Notes: generated by a model not told the origin, from the letters alone. Shown: positions 44,863-53,025, counted from the stretch's first letter. The stretch is 55,019 nt of DNA from Trichocoleus sp. FACHB-40 (GCF_014695915.1 NZ_JACJPF010000051.1:1-55019), one strand, 5' to 3'. A program made the numbers and translations.

Positions 44863-45264
44863 ATGGCTAAACTGGTTCCTGGTGAGGGTACTGTTGCAAC
44901 TTATGGTGAATTAAACAAGGCGAGACGTAGAGATGATAACCTCACAGCGCATCACATTCCGTCCGATGCGTTTATGAAAGCAAAAGTGTCTGGTTATACC
45001 AGAAATAAGGGGATTTCGATATGGATGGAGCAGCCGTATCCGGGAGCGGGTGGTCGTCATCGCCAGACTTTATCTTATGGATCGTCTCCCGACTTGAGCC
45101 TTTCTTCAAGGCAGGCTCTTGCTCGTGAAGTGTGGGATGTACGATCGATTTATCGCCAACAAGGACTTTATACGCCTGATATTCGGCGTAGCTTACAGCA
45201 AGTCATCAAGCAAAATAAATTAACTTGGGTAGGTACTTTTAACAAAGTGAGGAATAGAAGATGA
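44863..45264 (+). CDS. C-terminal toxin domain of a polymorphic toxin (AHH/HNH-like), 5'-truncated
   Basis: From the ATG the frame encodes 133 residues; it is open upstream to 44743 with protein-like codons (I-S-D-T-V-G-D-A-E-K-V-T-G-Q) but no start codon. The toxin part shows L-T-A-H-H-I-P-S, G-G-R-H-R-Q-T-L-S-Y-G and L-A-R-E-V-W-D-V-R-S-I-Y, which I associate with AHH/GHH-type HNH-endonuclease VII toxins at the ends of Rhs, CDI or similar proteins. No secretion or delivery module is attached, so this is an orphan cassette. Its TGA overlaps the immunity gene start (ATGA). Upstream repeat DNA (44765-44810) may mark where the longer toxin was lost. Confidence 0.65.
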   Translation: MAKLVPGEGTVATYGELNKARRRDDNLTAHHIPSDAFMKAKVSGYTRNKGISIWMEQPYPGAGGRHRQTLSYGSSPDLSLSSRQALAREVWDVRSIYRQQGLYTPDIRRSLQQVIKQNKLTWVGTFNKVRNRR

Positions 45265-45728
45265 GCGATAATAACTTTATTGAAATTATGAAAGCTAATA
45301 GATTTATGCGATCGCGTGCCGAGGTCGTAGCTTTTGATGAAGCTATGGCTCAACTTGCCAAGCATCCGAAAAATGAATATTTGCCAGAATTGCATCTAGT
45401 TTTAGACGATAAGTGCGAGCATCACGAGGTCATGTATGGCCTAATCCATTTTCTGGAGTCTTTTGATGCAAAGGAACAGTTTCAAGCACTTATTGATGTT
45501 ATTCCTGAGCTAATTGTCCGTGCGCCAGAGTGGACAAAAACTCTTCATTACGGAATTCTAAATGATGATTCGTCTTGTGCTTTATATAAAGAGATTTTGC
45601 ATTCAACTAACTCCAAAAATCGGGATGTTGTCTATCAGGTTCTTAAAGAAATTGCAGCGTCGGAATCTCCGCCTCTGTCCTCACACGCTGAGTTTGTTTT
45701 GAGCGAAAGTGCAACTCTGGTTAATTAA
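45261..45728 (+). CDS. Imm30-like immunity protein
   Basis: A 155-residue acidic helical protein with C-E-H-H-E-V-M-Y-G-L-I-H-F-L-E-S-F and A-P-E-W-T-K-T-L-H-Y-G-I-L-N, the pattern I recall for the Imm30 immunity family. It starts within the toxin stop (ATGA overlap), the classic order toxin-then-immunity. Expected to bind and neutralise the preceding nuclease domain in the cytoplasm. Complete at both ends. The right-hand 46-bp direct repeat starts 12 bases after its stop. Confidence 0.75.
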   Translation: MSDNNFIEIMKANRFMRSRAEVVAFDEAMAQLAKHPKNEYLPELHLVLDDKCEHHEVMYGLIHFLESFDAKEQFQALIDVIPELIVRAPEWTKTLHYGILNDDSSCALYKEILHSTNSKNRDVVYQVLKEIAASESPPLSSHAEFVLSESATLVN

Positions 45729-45739
45729 CTGAAGTTAAA

Positions 45740-45785
45740 GCGCGATCGCATTCTCCCTCACTCCACAACAAAAATGCGATCGCAT
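45740..45785 (+). repeat. 46-bp HIP1-flanked direct repeat, right copy
   Basis: Same length and orientation as 44765-44810, 42 of 46 positions identical by eye, HIP1 octamers at both ends. Lies 12 bases after the immunity gene stop. Confidence 0.85.
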
Positions 45786-45815
45786 TCTTTTTGCTAGACA
45801 AGTATAAGTGGATAT

Positions 45816-45887
45816 GCAAAATAAATTACACATTAAATGCTATTGAAAGCCTTATGTAGCAAGGCCAGCTTATGTAATTTATTCTGC
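45816..45887. repeat. 15-bp inverted repeat around a 42-base loop
   Basis: GCAAAATAAATTACA (45816-45830) pairs with TGTAATTTATTCTGC (45873-45887), one mismatch. It lies in the spacer between the immunity gene and the convergent secreted protein gene. It could be a small element or a structured 3' end; no T-tract adjoins it. Confidence 0.6.
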
Positions 45888-45973
45888 ACAGGTACTTACC
45901 ACTTAAATCGAATAAATTTTGTAACTGCTATCTAAATAAACACACTCACTGAAATCAGCTTTTTACGGCTGTA

Positions 45974-46591
45974 CTATCGCCTTGGCATTGTAAATCTTAG
46001 TCTGCTAATAATCTGGCGAATGTTTTCCTTGTTGGAATGCAACATAAAGTAACTGTCGTCTGTCCCGTTCAGGCGAATCGAATTCGGATAGCGGACAATG
46101 AGCGTTGCCATTCTTTCCAGTGCCTTGTCTTGGTCAGCCGAAGGCAAAATTAAACACGCTGGGCGACCCTGGATTTGCAACTGCTGCACCTGGGGACGAG
46201 TACCATAGGGAATTAGTCTATGATTCCGTGCTTCATTATTACAAACATCCTGTATAGTTGACGGCGGCGGTGTCAACAGCCCCGTTACGTGGAAAAATCC
46301 ATCAGCACCGCTGAAGCGTTCTCGGTTTTCATAGCCCTGGGTAGGTTGCCAATTGCTGGGGTAGCTAAAAGTAACACCATAGGTAGAATTAGTGTACCGC
46401 TGTGTACTTGCACGGCGTTTAGATGGAACTTGCTTTTGGCTGACTGATGGGGAAAGCTGCTTCAAGGAAACTTCTGGAGCAACGCTAGGAACTGCTTGAC
46501 TGCTACCTGGAGAGAGTATGTCGCCTAGTGGCACGAAGGCTACAACTCCTAGGACAAACAATAGAGAATATCGAGAAACAATGTTTTTCAT
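45974..46591 (-). CDS. Secreted hypothetical protein (PsbP-like fold possible)
   Basis: A 205-residue protein with a signal peptide (hydrophobic core S-L-L-F-V-L-G-V-V-A-F-V-P, probable cleavage near S-Q-A-V). A Ser/Pro-rich linker is followed by a domain opening R-Y-T-N-S-T-Y-G-V-T-F-S-Y-P-S-N-W, a beginning shared by PsbP-like and related extracytoplasmic domains. Two cysteines (D-V-C-N-N; P-A-C-L-I-L) could pair. Function unknown. Unrelated in strand and composition to the toxin island beside it. Confidence 0.65.
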   Translation of the reverse strand: MKNIVSRYSLLFVLGVVAFVPLGDILSPGSSQAVPSVAPEVSLKQLSPSVSQKQVPSKRRASTQRYTNSTYGVTFSYPSNWQPTQGYENRERFSGADGFFHVTGLLTPPPSTIQDVCNNEARNHRLIPYGTRPQVQQLQIQGRPACLILPSADQDKALERMATLIVRYPNSIRLNGTDDSYFMLHSNKENIRQIISRLRFTMPRR

Positions 46592-47007
46592 GGATTTTTT
46601 TGAAAGACTATATAGGGCTTACACAAACGGCAAAAAATCGTGCTTTTTTCAAGGACTGTTTAGTTATTCAACAATTTCTGTGAATTTGAACAATCCCCAA
46701 CTATTTAACTGATAAATTCCGCTCGCGTTTACCTATATCCGGTAATTATTAGGACGGTAGCCTTAGAAATTCTGTTTCCTCAAATTTATTCAGGACTTAT
46801 GCAGTTGCCGTGAACTAAAGTTCCGGATCAAAGCTTAAACCCATTGAAATGGGTTTGTTTGAGGTTTTTTAGTCAGTTGAAACTGACTTAGGCTTTGGGC
46901 CAGGAAATTGATTTCCTTCCAGTGGGTAAGTCCTATTATTGAAAAAATTGAATTAGATTAATTGGAACCAGGAACTGGGAAGCGAGTGTATCTAGGTGAA
47001 GTTAAGA
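46592..47007. other. 416-bp intergenic region with three short palindromes
   Basis: No gene supported; a plus-strand frame at 46518-46712 is a shadow of the secreted-protein gene running into this spacer. Three consecutive hairpins with TTGA-type loops occupy 46837-46917. Confidence 0.55.
46837..46917. repeat. Cluster of three palindromes with TTGAAA/TTGA loops
   Basis: AAACCCATTGAAATGGGTTT (46837-46856), AGTCAGTTGAAACTGACT (46871-46888) and AGGAAATTGATTTCCT (46902-46917) are each self-complementary and share the loop style. They match the palindrome style of the tandem repeats near 38.9-39.2 kb. Confidence 0.7.
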
Positions 47008-47253
47008 TTAAGACTGCGCCTCATCCTCAGCAGAGTCATCCAAATACAGCCTGATAAACTCCTCCGCAGCGACCAGATCGATCTTCTGAAGCGCCTTCCA
47101 AATCTCAAGCATCGTCTCAGCCACGGGATCTCTCACTTCACTCACCCAGCGGCTTACATTTGATCGCCGAATCCCCATTGTCATTGCCAGACGATTTTGG
47201 CTGATGTTATGGGTATCCAATACCTTTCTAAGTGCTTTGCCTGCTTTTCCCAT
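47008..47253 (-). CDS. XRE-family helix-turn-helix protein
   Basis: An 81-residue single-domain Cro/CI-type DNA-binding protein. The helix-turn-helix is visible as I-S-Q-N-R-L-A-M-T-M-G-I-R-R-S-N-V-S-R-W, followed by a conserved helix with P-V-A-E-T-M-L-E-I-W-K-A-L. The C-terminal tail is acidic. It is divergent from the disrupted gene at 47343, with 89 bases between them, so it could regulate that promoter. No toxin-like partner is evident. Confidence 0.88.
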   Translation of the reverse strand: MGKAGKALRKVLDTHNISQNRLAMTMGIRRSNVSRWVSEVRDPVAETMLEIWKALQKIDLVAAEEFIRLYLDDSAEDEAQS

Positions 47254-47342
47254 AACTTTGATCGTCTCAGAGGTTCACGGTATAGTAAATGTTTCCTTTT
47301 GGATACGATTACTGTAAGATAGATGGTAACTAATAGGAACCG

Positions 47343-47840
47343 GTGCGTCTGAACCGCAAAATTGCCATGTCCCTGCTTCGTAGCCGCATCAACCCGCAAA
47401 CTGTCATCACCCTGAGACAACTTGCCAAACACCTCAACATTGACTCCAGACGCATCCTAAATTGGCAAAAGTGGCAACACGTCCTCTGGGTACATATTGA
47501 AGGTAGAGGCGGCTACTTTGTCAGCTATCGCACCTTAGAACAGTGGATAACCGCTTGCTGCGGCTTGCTGCGCTGTTGTCCTAACTTAGAAGCACTGGCA
47601 GTCCTTTGGTCAGCTATTCAAAAAGAAGCCAAGCGGTACACTGAAGAAGGTTTAGAACAACGGTAGTGGTATAGAAGTAGTGATAAATCCACTTTTACCC
47701 CCTACTGTACAAGGCTTTGAGCATTAAATATCACTACCTGTTTACCACTACCAGAACAACTACAGCAAGTTTGGCAGCAAAGGCAAGTTTGCATGAAGAT
47801 GACAGGCAAGATGTCTTACAAAGATGTGAAGGCAGTTTAA
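47343..47840 (+). pseudogene. Gene for a putative DNA-binding protein, truncated by the MITE
   Basis: The frame opens at a GTG (47343, AGGA upstream) and now stops at TAG 47664-47666, which lies inside the mobile element. Deleting the element (47662-47752) and one 8-bp duplication joins L-E-Q to L-Q-Q-V-W-Q-Q-R-Q-V and continues in frame to TAA at 47838-47840, giving 132 residues instead of 107. The protein has a HTH-like part (T-L-R-Q-L-A-K-H-L-N-I-D-S-R-R-I-L-N-W) and Y-R-T-L-E-Q-W. Function unknown; the truncated form may still be made because the insertion removes only about 26 C-terminal residues. Confidence 0.75.
47662..47752. mobile_element. 91-bp MITE-like element, copy 2, with 8-bp target duplication
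   Basis: Same ends (GGTAGTGGTA / TACCACTACC) and same length as copy 1, with four substitutions. Flanked by AGAACAAC at 47654-47661 and 47753-47760. It supplies the premature TAG of the interrupted gene. It encodes no transposase, so it must have moved with a trans-acting enzyme from an IS that makes 8-bp duplications. Confidence 0.92.
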
Positions 47841-47853
47841 CTTAACTGAAAGC

Positions 47854-48996
47854 CTAAAAATCTACTCCTCGCTTTAAGTCAACGCCTCTGTCAGCATAAT
47901 GCTTGTGGCAAATCATTTCCGAGTGGACGCTGGCCAGATCAAAATAAGCTGGTGTATTCAAACAACGCCCGGTGATGATAACTTCTGTGTCGCGGGGTTT
48001 GCGTAACAAAGCTTCTACTATCGGCTGTTGCGGCAGTAATTCTAAGTCAACTGTGGGATTGAGTTCGTCGAGGATGATAGTCTTGTACAAACCAGACGCG
48101 ATCGCAGTCCGGGCAATGTCCCAGCCTCGTTCTGCTTCCACATAGTCTAGCTCTTGCTGTTGTCCCCGCCAGACAATTGCATCCCGCCCGCAGCGCTGAT
48201 GATCTACCAGGTTCGGATATGATTGTTGCAAAGCAGCGATCGCGGCATCCTCAGTATAGCCAGTACCACCCTTGAGCCACTGCATAATCAGGACTCGGTG
48301 CGAAGTATCCTGACTAATCCCGCGTCCAATCCCCTGCAACGCTTTGCCTAGCGCACTGGTAGACTTTCCTTTCCCAGCACCCGTGTAGATTTCAATTCCC
48401 GAAATCGAATTTTCCTCAGATGCGGAGTGTTTGTGAGGCTTCATTTCCGAGTGCAAATCAGCAATATCCAGCAGTTGTTGCGGCGCGGCTCTACCTGTGA
48501 CAATGATTTCTAACTCTTGGGGTTTATGCTTGAGAGTTTGCACGACTTCATCAACACTCAGCAAACCTAAGTCTAGAACCGGGTTCAGTTCGTCTAGAAC
48601 CAGGACAGAATATAGGTCAGATGCTAGAGCGCCTTTTGCCACATCCCAGCCGCGTTCCGCCTCCTGTCTGTCAAAGCGCGTAATTTCCTCCTTGGTAAAA
48701 AATTCTGCTCGTCCTGTGCGAACCTGGTCAATCAGGTGCGGGAAACCTTGCTGTAAAGCTGCGATCGCGCCATCTTCATCATAGGCGCGTCCCGGCCCTT
48801 TGAGAAACCGCAGCAGCAGCACTCGCGTTGCCAAATCTGTATTAATACCTAGCCCAATTGAACGCAAAACGACACCCAGCGCCGCTTGCGATTTCCCCTT
48901 CCCGGCTCCATCGTAAACATGAATCTGCCCAACAATACGCTCAGAACGTGCTTGCGCCGTGCGAATGCCAATCCCCGTTCTGTTCATAATTCTCAT
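47854..48996 (-). CDS. Tandem cobalamin adenosyltransferase-like (CobA/BtuR) P-loop protein
   Basis: A 380-residue protein made of two homologous CobA/CobO-type domains. Domain 1 has P-loop G-A-G-K-G-K-S at 30-36, then L-V-L-D-E-L-N-P and V-T-G-R. Domain 2 has G-A-G-K-G-K-S at 206-212, I-I-L-D-E-L-N-P and I-T-G-R. Both carry A-E-R-G-W-D and end with H-S-E-M-x-x-H-K-H. Single-domain CobA transfers the adenosyl group of ATP to cob(I)alamin or corrinoid. The fused repeat could be an internal dimer or a related NTPase; I recall the same layout in other cyanobacteria. It stands alone, with no cob genes near. Confidence 0.85.
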   Translation of the reverse strand: MRIMNRTGIGIRTAQARSERIVGQIHVYDGAGKGKSQAALGVVLRSIGLGINTDLATRVLLLRFLKGPGRAYDEDGAIAALQQGFPHLIDQVRTGRAEFFTKEEITRFDRQEAERGWDVAKGALASDLYSVLVLDELNPVLDLGLLSVDEVVQTLKHKPQELEIIVTGRAAPQQLLDIADLHSEMKPHKHSASEENSISGIEIYTGAGKGKSTSALGKALQGIGRGISQDTSHRVLIMQWLKGGTGYTEDAAIAALQQSYPNLVDHQRCGRDAIVWRGQQQELDYVEAERGWDIARTAIASGLYKTIILDELNPTVDLELLPQQPIVEALLRKPRDTEVIITGRCLNTPAYFDLASVHSEMICHKHYADRGVDLKRGVDF

Positions 48997-49240
48997 GAAA
49001 TCTCAGCTGCCACAAATTGATAACGATAGCAGATTAGAAGTTTAAATTGAAAAGGAGCAAGGCACAAGACGTTACAGGAGTTAAGCTGTTGTGTATCGAA
49101 CGCCGTATAAATCTACACTAGGAATAAGTAGTCCGTTGGTGGTGCTTTTCTTCCCCTGTGTCAGTGCAACCAACACAACAAACAAAAAACGATTTCCACT
49201 CTTTGCAACTTTGTTAACTAGAAGTTAGGGAGACAGTCTT

Positions 49241-49783
49241 ATGGGTTCAAATGTTTTCCCCCTGCCTACGATTTTATTTCAATTTCTCTTTTTACTGGTA
49301 GCGATCGCTATAGAATCATTCATTCTACATAGAAATCTTAACCTCGGTCGCCAAACCAGTGCCGACTATGCTATGTTGATTAACTTACTCTCAAGTATTG
49401 TTGGATGGTGGATTTTCTTTTATGTTTTGCCTTTGCTGCCAGTGGAACTGAGAGCGCAGGTAATTAGTTACATTTTTTTTGATACATTTTTTACAATTAA
49501 CCAATCTTCAACATATACAACGCAGCTAATTTTAACAATATTTATTGTTTTCCTGTCTAATTATCTCTTAAAATTAAACTTTTTACAATTAATTCAATTT
49601 TTAATCGAGCCACCTAAACCAACCACATCTGAACCCCAAGAAAGGAAGTTAAAAACTATTACCGCTCGTAACGTTGAAACCCAAGAACGTCCGAATCTAG
49701 CAAATATAATGTTTCAAGCAACTTTCTGTAGTTATGGCGTTATTTTAGTTATTATATTTTTGATTCGTTCGGAAATTATATAA
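49241..49783 (+). CDS. fraC: Filament integrity protein FraC
   Basis: A 180-residue membrane protein with about three to four helices and a cytoplasmic segment (P-P-K-P-T-T-S-E-P-Q-E) before the last one, similar in length to Anabaena FraC (about 179 residues). It is followed by FraD- and FraE-like genes in the same order as the Anabaena fraCDE operon. FraC localises to intercellular septa and is needed for long filaments and septal junction function. Sequence recognition alone is moderate; gene order strengthens it. AGGGAG precedes the ATG. Confidence 0.85.
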   Translation: MGSNVFPLPTILFQFLFLLVAIAIESFILHRNLNLGRQTSADYAMLINLLSSIVGWWIFFYVLPLLPVELRAQVISYIFFDTFFTINQSSTYTTQLILTIFIVFLSNYLLKLNFLQLIQFLIEPPKPTTSEPQERKLKTITARNVETQERPNLANIMFQATFCSYGVILVIIFLIRSEII

Positions 49784-49857
49784 TTTTTTAGGGTTTAAGG
49801 CATTTTCCGACCTAAAAAAATGATTGATGTTAATTTTTTAGCGCAAGGAAATTAGCA

Positions 49858-50874
49858 ATGTTTTGGATCGTAGTAGACATAAAAGACTTTTTTAAATTTT
49901 TGCAGTCGCTAATCGAGCCTTTCATACCTTCTCGCGCTTATTCTTGGAAAACACTAATTTATCTAAGTACATTTTCTTGGATAATGTCTCTTTTGACAAC
50001 CGATGAAGCGCGAGATTTTATTAGTTTTTGGGGATGGATATTTTTAATTGCTGGGACAAGCTGGGCTAGCACAGAAAACAAAATAAAAATTGGCAATCTG
50101 TATTTGAGTCCTTGGATTACGGGTGCCTTAATCTGTACTTTCGTATTTGGCAATCGAACGCCGGAAGAACAAGAGGCGGGCTTGATAATCTGGCCTACAT
50201 TATCGGCACTGATTGCTATTGGCCCAGATTTTCTCGATCAAGGCATGAAATTAACATTGCCTAAACCAGCAATTCGTCAAAGAGACTTAATTTTGCTTGC
50301 CAGCAATATACTGATCAGCTGCTGGATTCAATTTTATTTTGTAGCTCAAAATTGGTTGATTGAATATCCCACCTTAATGTCCGATGACTTTAGCCAAAGT
50401 GCTTTTATGTTTAGAATGGAATCTACAGAGCCGATAGCTCCCAGAGGTGCCATAGTTTTAGACTTTATGGAACCACTTTTAAAGCGAGAGTTGGATAATA
50501 AACCTTGGTCAGAAGTGGAACGATGGCTGCTGCAACCACAACCGCGCATAGATGCCCTTAAACAGGAAGCGATCAAAGGACTTCCTATTGTTGAGGAAGA
50601 TTTATGGTGGCAATATACGTCTAAAATATCGTCAATTAACTCAGGCTATAACTTACAATTACTGGCAATTTGGCAAGGGCCGCGATCGCAACCTGAAGTA
50701 TATTACATAAACAAGCCTTGTCAGATTACTCAAACCTACGAGCAAGCAGATACTAATTCTGAGGCGACATCCAACGAAACTGAAACTAAAGGACAAGCAA
50801 CTCCGGTCGCTCAAGTCAGCTGTCAACCAGCCAGTACCTTAAAGCAGAATCAAGCAGCCAGAAGTCAAGGGTAA
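49858..50874 (+). CDS. fraD: Septal junction/filament integrity protein FraD
   Basis: A 338-residue protein with about five N-terminal transmembrane segments (to about residue 170) and a soluble C-terminal domain, the plan of FraD (about 343 residues in Anabaena). The periplasmic part includes P-W-S-E-V-E-R-W-L-L-Q-P-Q and W-Q-Y-T-S-K-I-S-S, and ends in a Ser/Thr/Gln-rich tail. FraD forms the plug of septal junctions and supports cell-cell molecular exchange. It starts 74 bases after fraC, with AAGGAAA upstream. Confidence 0.87.
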   Translation: MFWIVVDIKDFFKFLQSLIEPFIPSRAYSWKTLIYLSTFSWIMSLLTTDEARDFISFWGWIFLIAGTSWASTENKIKIGNLYLSPWITGALICTFVFGNRTPEEQEAGLIIWPTLSALIAIGPDFLDQGMKLTLPKPAIRQRDLILLASNILISCWIQFYFVAQNWLIEYPTLMSDDFSQSAFMFRMESTEPIAPRGAIVLDFMEPLLKRELDNKPWSEVERWLLQPQPRIDALKQEAIKGLPIVEEDLWWQYTSKISSINSGYNLQLLAIWQGPRSQPEVYYINKPCQITQTYEQADTNSEATSNETETKGQATPVAQVSCQPASTLKQNQAARSQG

Positions 50875-50923
50875 TAAAATATAATAAATCGTTGTAGTAA
50901 ATAAGTATTAATTCAGAATAACA

Positions 50924-51751
50924 ATGAATTTAAGTACAGCAAAACCAAGGCATAGCAATGTGTTTAAAGAAATGATTGGAAGCTTGAAGAGAACTTTAGC
51001 GATCGCTACCAATGCGTTTCGGGAAGTAATACGCGATCGCGTCCTTTATCTCATCGTTTTGTATGCTCTTATTATGGCAGCAGCCTGGCGATTGCTACCA
51101 GAAGTTGCGGCAACAACAGAAGATAAAATGCTTTTAGATGTAGGTCTGGCAGCAATTGATGTACTGGGTTCAATCGTCGCTGTATTTGTTGGCACAGGGC
51201 TGATAAACAAAGAAATTGATAAGCGCACAGTCTTGGTGTTAATTCCTAAGCCAATTAGTCGCGCTGAATTTATTATTGGCAAACAACTAGGACTATCAGC
51301 AGTGCTGGGTGTCTTAGTGGCACTAATGACAGGAATTTATCTATTTTTTTTGAGTTTGGCTCAGATTTCGTACCCAGTAGTTAGCATTCTGATTGCCGCG
51401 CTATACCTATTTTTTAAGTTATGCTTATTAACTGGTATTGCGTTGATGTTAGGTGTTTTTACTAGCTCCTTGCTAGCTACTTTGCTAACTTTTGGGGTTT
51501 ATTTAATGGGGCATTCCAGCCGGGATTTGTTAGCACTAGGGAACTTGAGCCGCAATGCCGATATTGAACGCCTAACTCAAGCCCTATATCTAGTATTACC
51601 AGACTTATCCAGACTAGACCTAAAAAATCTGGCAGTTTATGGAATTTTGCCTGACTCAATAACACTTTTAAGCAATGCTGTGTATGGCTTGCTATACACT
51701 GTATTAGTTTTGGCGATCGCTATCCTGATTTTTTCAAGGCGTGAATTTTAA
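50924..51751 (+). CDS. fraE: ABC-2 type permease FraE
   Basis: A 275-residue permease with six hydrophobic helices. The opening A-F-R-E-V-I-R-D-R-V-L-Y and the stretch G-L-I-N-K-E-I-D-K-R-T-V and P-I-S-R-A-E-F-I-I-G-K are typical of ABC-2 transporter permeases and of FraE, the third gene of the fraCDE operon. It contributes to filament integrity and, in heterocyst formers, to diazotrophic growth. The ATP-binding partner is not in this window. The gap to fraD is 49 bases. Confidence 0.87.
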   Translation: MNLSTAKPRHSNVFKEMIGSLKRTLAIATNAFREVIRDRVLYLIVLYALIMAAAWRLLPEVAATTEDKMLLDVGLAAIDVLGSIVAVFVGTGLINKEIDKRTVLVLIPKPISRAEFIIGKQLGLSAVLGVLVALMTGIYLFFLSLAQISYPVVSILIAALYLFFKLCLLTGIALMLGVFTSSLLATLLTFGVYLMGHSSRDLLALGNLSRNADIERLTQALYLVLPDLSRLDLKNLAVYGILPDSITLLSNAVYGLLYTVLVLAIAILIFSRREF

Positions 51752-51840
51752 CTACAGGTGTACAGTTAGTTAAGGCGCGATAGCGAGAGTATAAAACCAC
51801 TCTTTAATTTTTAGTTTTATTTCAAACCTCTCTCTTGGTA

Positions 51841-53025
51841 ATGTCGCAGCCGCCACTAGCACCACAACCAGCTAACCTCCGCCTACTGATAGTGTCAGAA
51901 TCAAGCTTGGATGTAGAGCTGATTATTAAAAGGCTGAACAAAGTAGCAGTCGCTTTTAGTTACGATATTGCCGCAACTCCTGCGGCTTGTCAGAAATTAT
52001 TGCAGGAGCAAATATATGATGCAGTATTATTAGATAATTCCCTGGAAGCAATGAGTATGCAAATACTAAAATTACTCCAGCAATCAAAGCAAGAAATACC
52101 CTTAAATTTGTTTAATAGCTCTTTGGATAAGACAGATGTGAAGTGTATAAACGCTGAAGCCAACCAAATTTACCTATTAGAAAGAATTGCTGACCAGACT
52201 GCGATCGCACTCTACAATGCTCAAACCTACAAACGCCTAGAACAGCTAGTTAGAGAGCGTACCCAAGAACTAGAGCAAGAAAAACAACTCTCAAAAATTG
52301 CCAATCGTACCAAAAGCGAATTTATCGCCACCATGAGCCACGAACTGCGAACACCCTTAACCTGCATCTTAGGGTTTTCGCGCCTGCTATTAGATCAAGT
52401 TTTTGGGAGACTCAACCAAAAACAGCAAGAATACCTCACTGCTATTAGTTCATCTGGCAATCATTTATTAGAACTGATTAATGACGTTCTGGATTTATCT
52501 AAAATTGAAGCGGGTCAAGAAGAATTAACTTTAGAAACACTGGTAGTAGAAGAAATATGTCTGGATGCTGTTAAACTTGTGCGCGAACGGGCGCAAAAAA
52601 AAGGGTTACAAATATTAGTATATATTGCGCCAAATATTACAACTTGCATAGCTGATCACCACCGCTTGGAACAGATTTTGGTAAACCTGCTGTCTAATGC
52701 AGTGAAATTTACAGAAGCTGGTTTAGTAACGCTCAACGTAGAAAAAACCGCAGACACCATCTTATTTTCAGTGATTGACACTGGTATTGGCATTAGCGAA
52801 GCCCAGCAAACTATCCTCTTTGAAGCGTTTCAGCAGCTAGATAGCGGACTGAATCGCCAATATGAAGGAACCGGTTTAGGTTTGGCTCTATGCCGCAAAC
52901 TGGCATTATTACACGGTGGCGAGATTACAGTAAAGTCAAAACTCTTAAGCGGCTCCTGCTTTACATTACACCTGCCAATACAGCCCCTAGATTCATCAAA
53001 AACCGCCCAAAATTCGCTACCGTAA
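51841..53025 (+). CDS. Hybrid sensor kinase: N-terminal receiver-like domain plus HisKA/HATPase
   Basis: A 394-residue protein. A shortened receiver-like domain (L-R-L-L-I-V-S-E-S-S; phospho-acceptor Asp in A-V-L-L-D-N-S) lacks the usual switch Thr/Lys half. A GAF-like end (L-L-E-R-I-A-D-Q-T-A-I-A-L-Y-N-A-Q) and a coiled coil follow. HisKA has M-S-H-E-L-R-T-P; HATPase has N-L-L-S-N-A-V-K-F, D-T-G-I-G-I and G-T-G-L-G-L-A. It looks like an internally deleted receiver-GAF-kinase. The ATG at 51841 follows TTG-GTA. It lies 89 bases behind fraE; whether it shares the operon is unclear. Confidence 0.85.
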   Translation: MSQPPLAPQPANLRLLIVSESSLDVELIIKRLNKVAVAFSYDIAATPAACQKLLQEQIYDAVLLDNSLEAMSMQILKLLQQSKQEIPLNLFNSSLDKTDVKCINAEANQIYLLERIADQTAIALYNAQTYKRLEQLVRERTQELEQEKQLSKIANRTKSEFIATMSHELRTPLTCILGFSRLLLDQVFGRLNQKQQEYLTAISSSGNHLLELINDVLDLSKIEAGQEELTLETLVVEEICLDAVKLVRERAQKKGLQILVYIAPNITTCIADHHRLEQILVNLLSNAVKFTEAGLVTLNVEKTADTILFSVIDTGIGISEAQQTILFEAFQQLDSGLNRQYEGTGLGLALCRKLALLHGGEITVKSKLLSGSCFTLHLPIQPLDSSKTAQNSLP

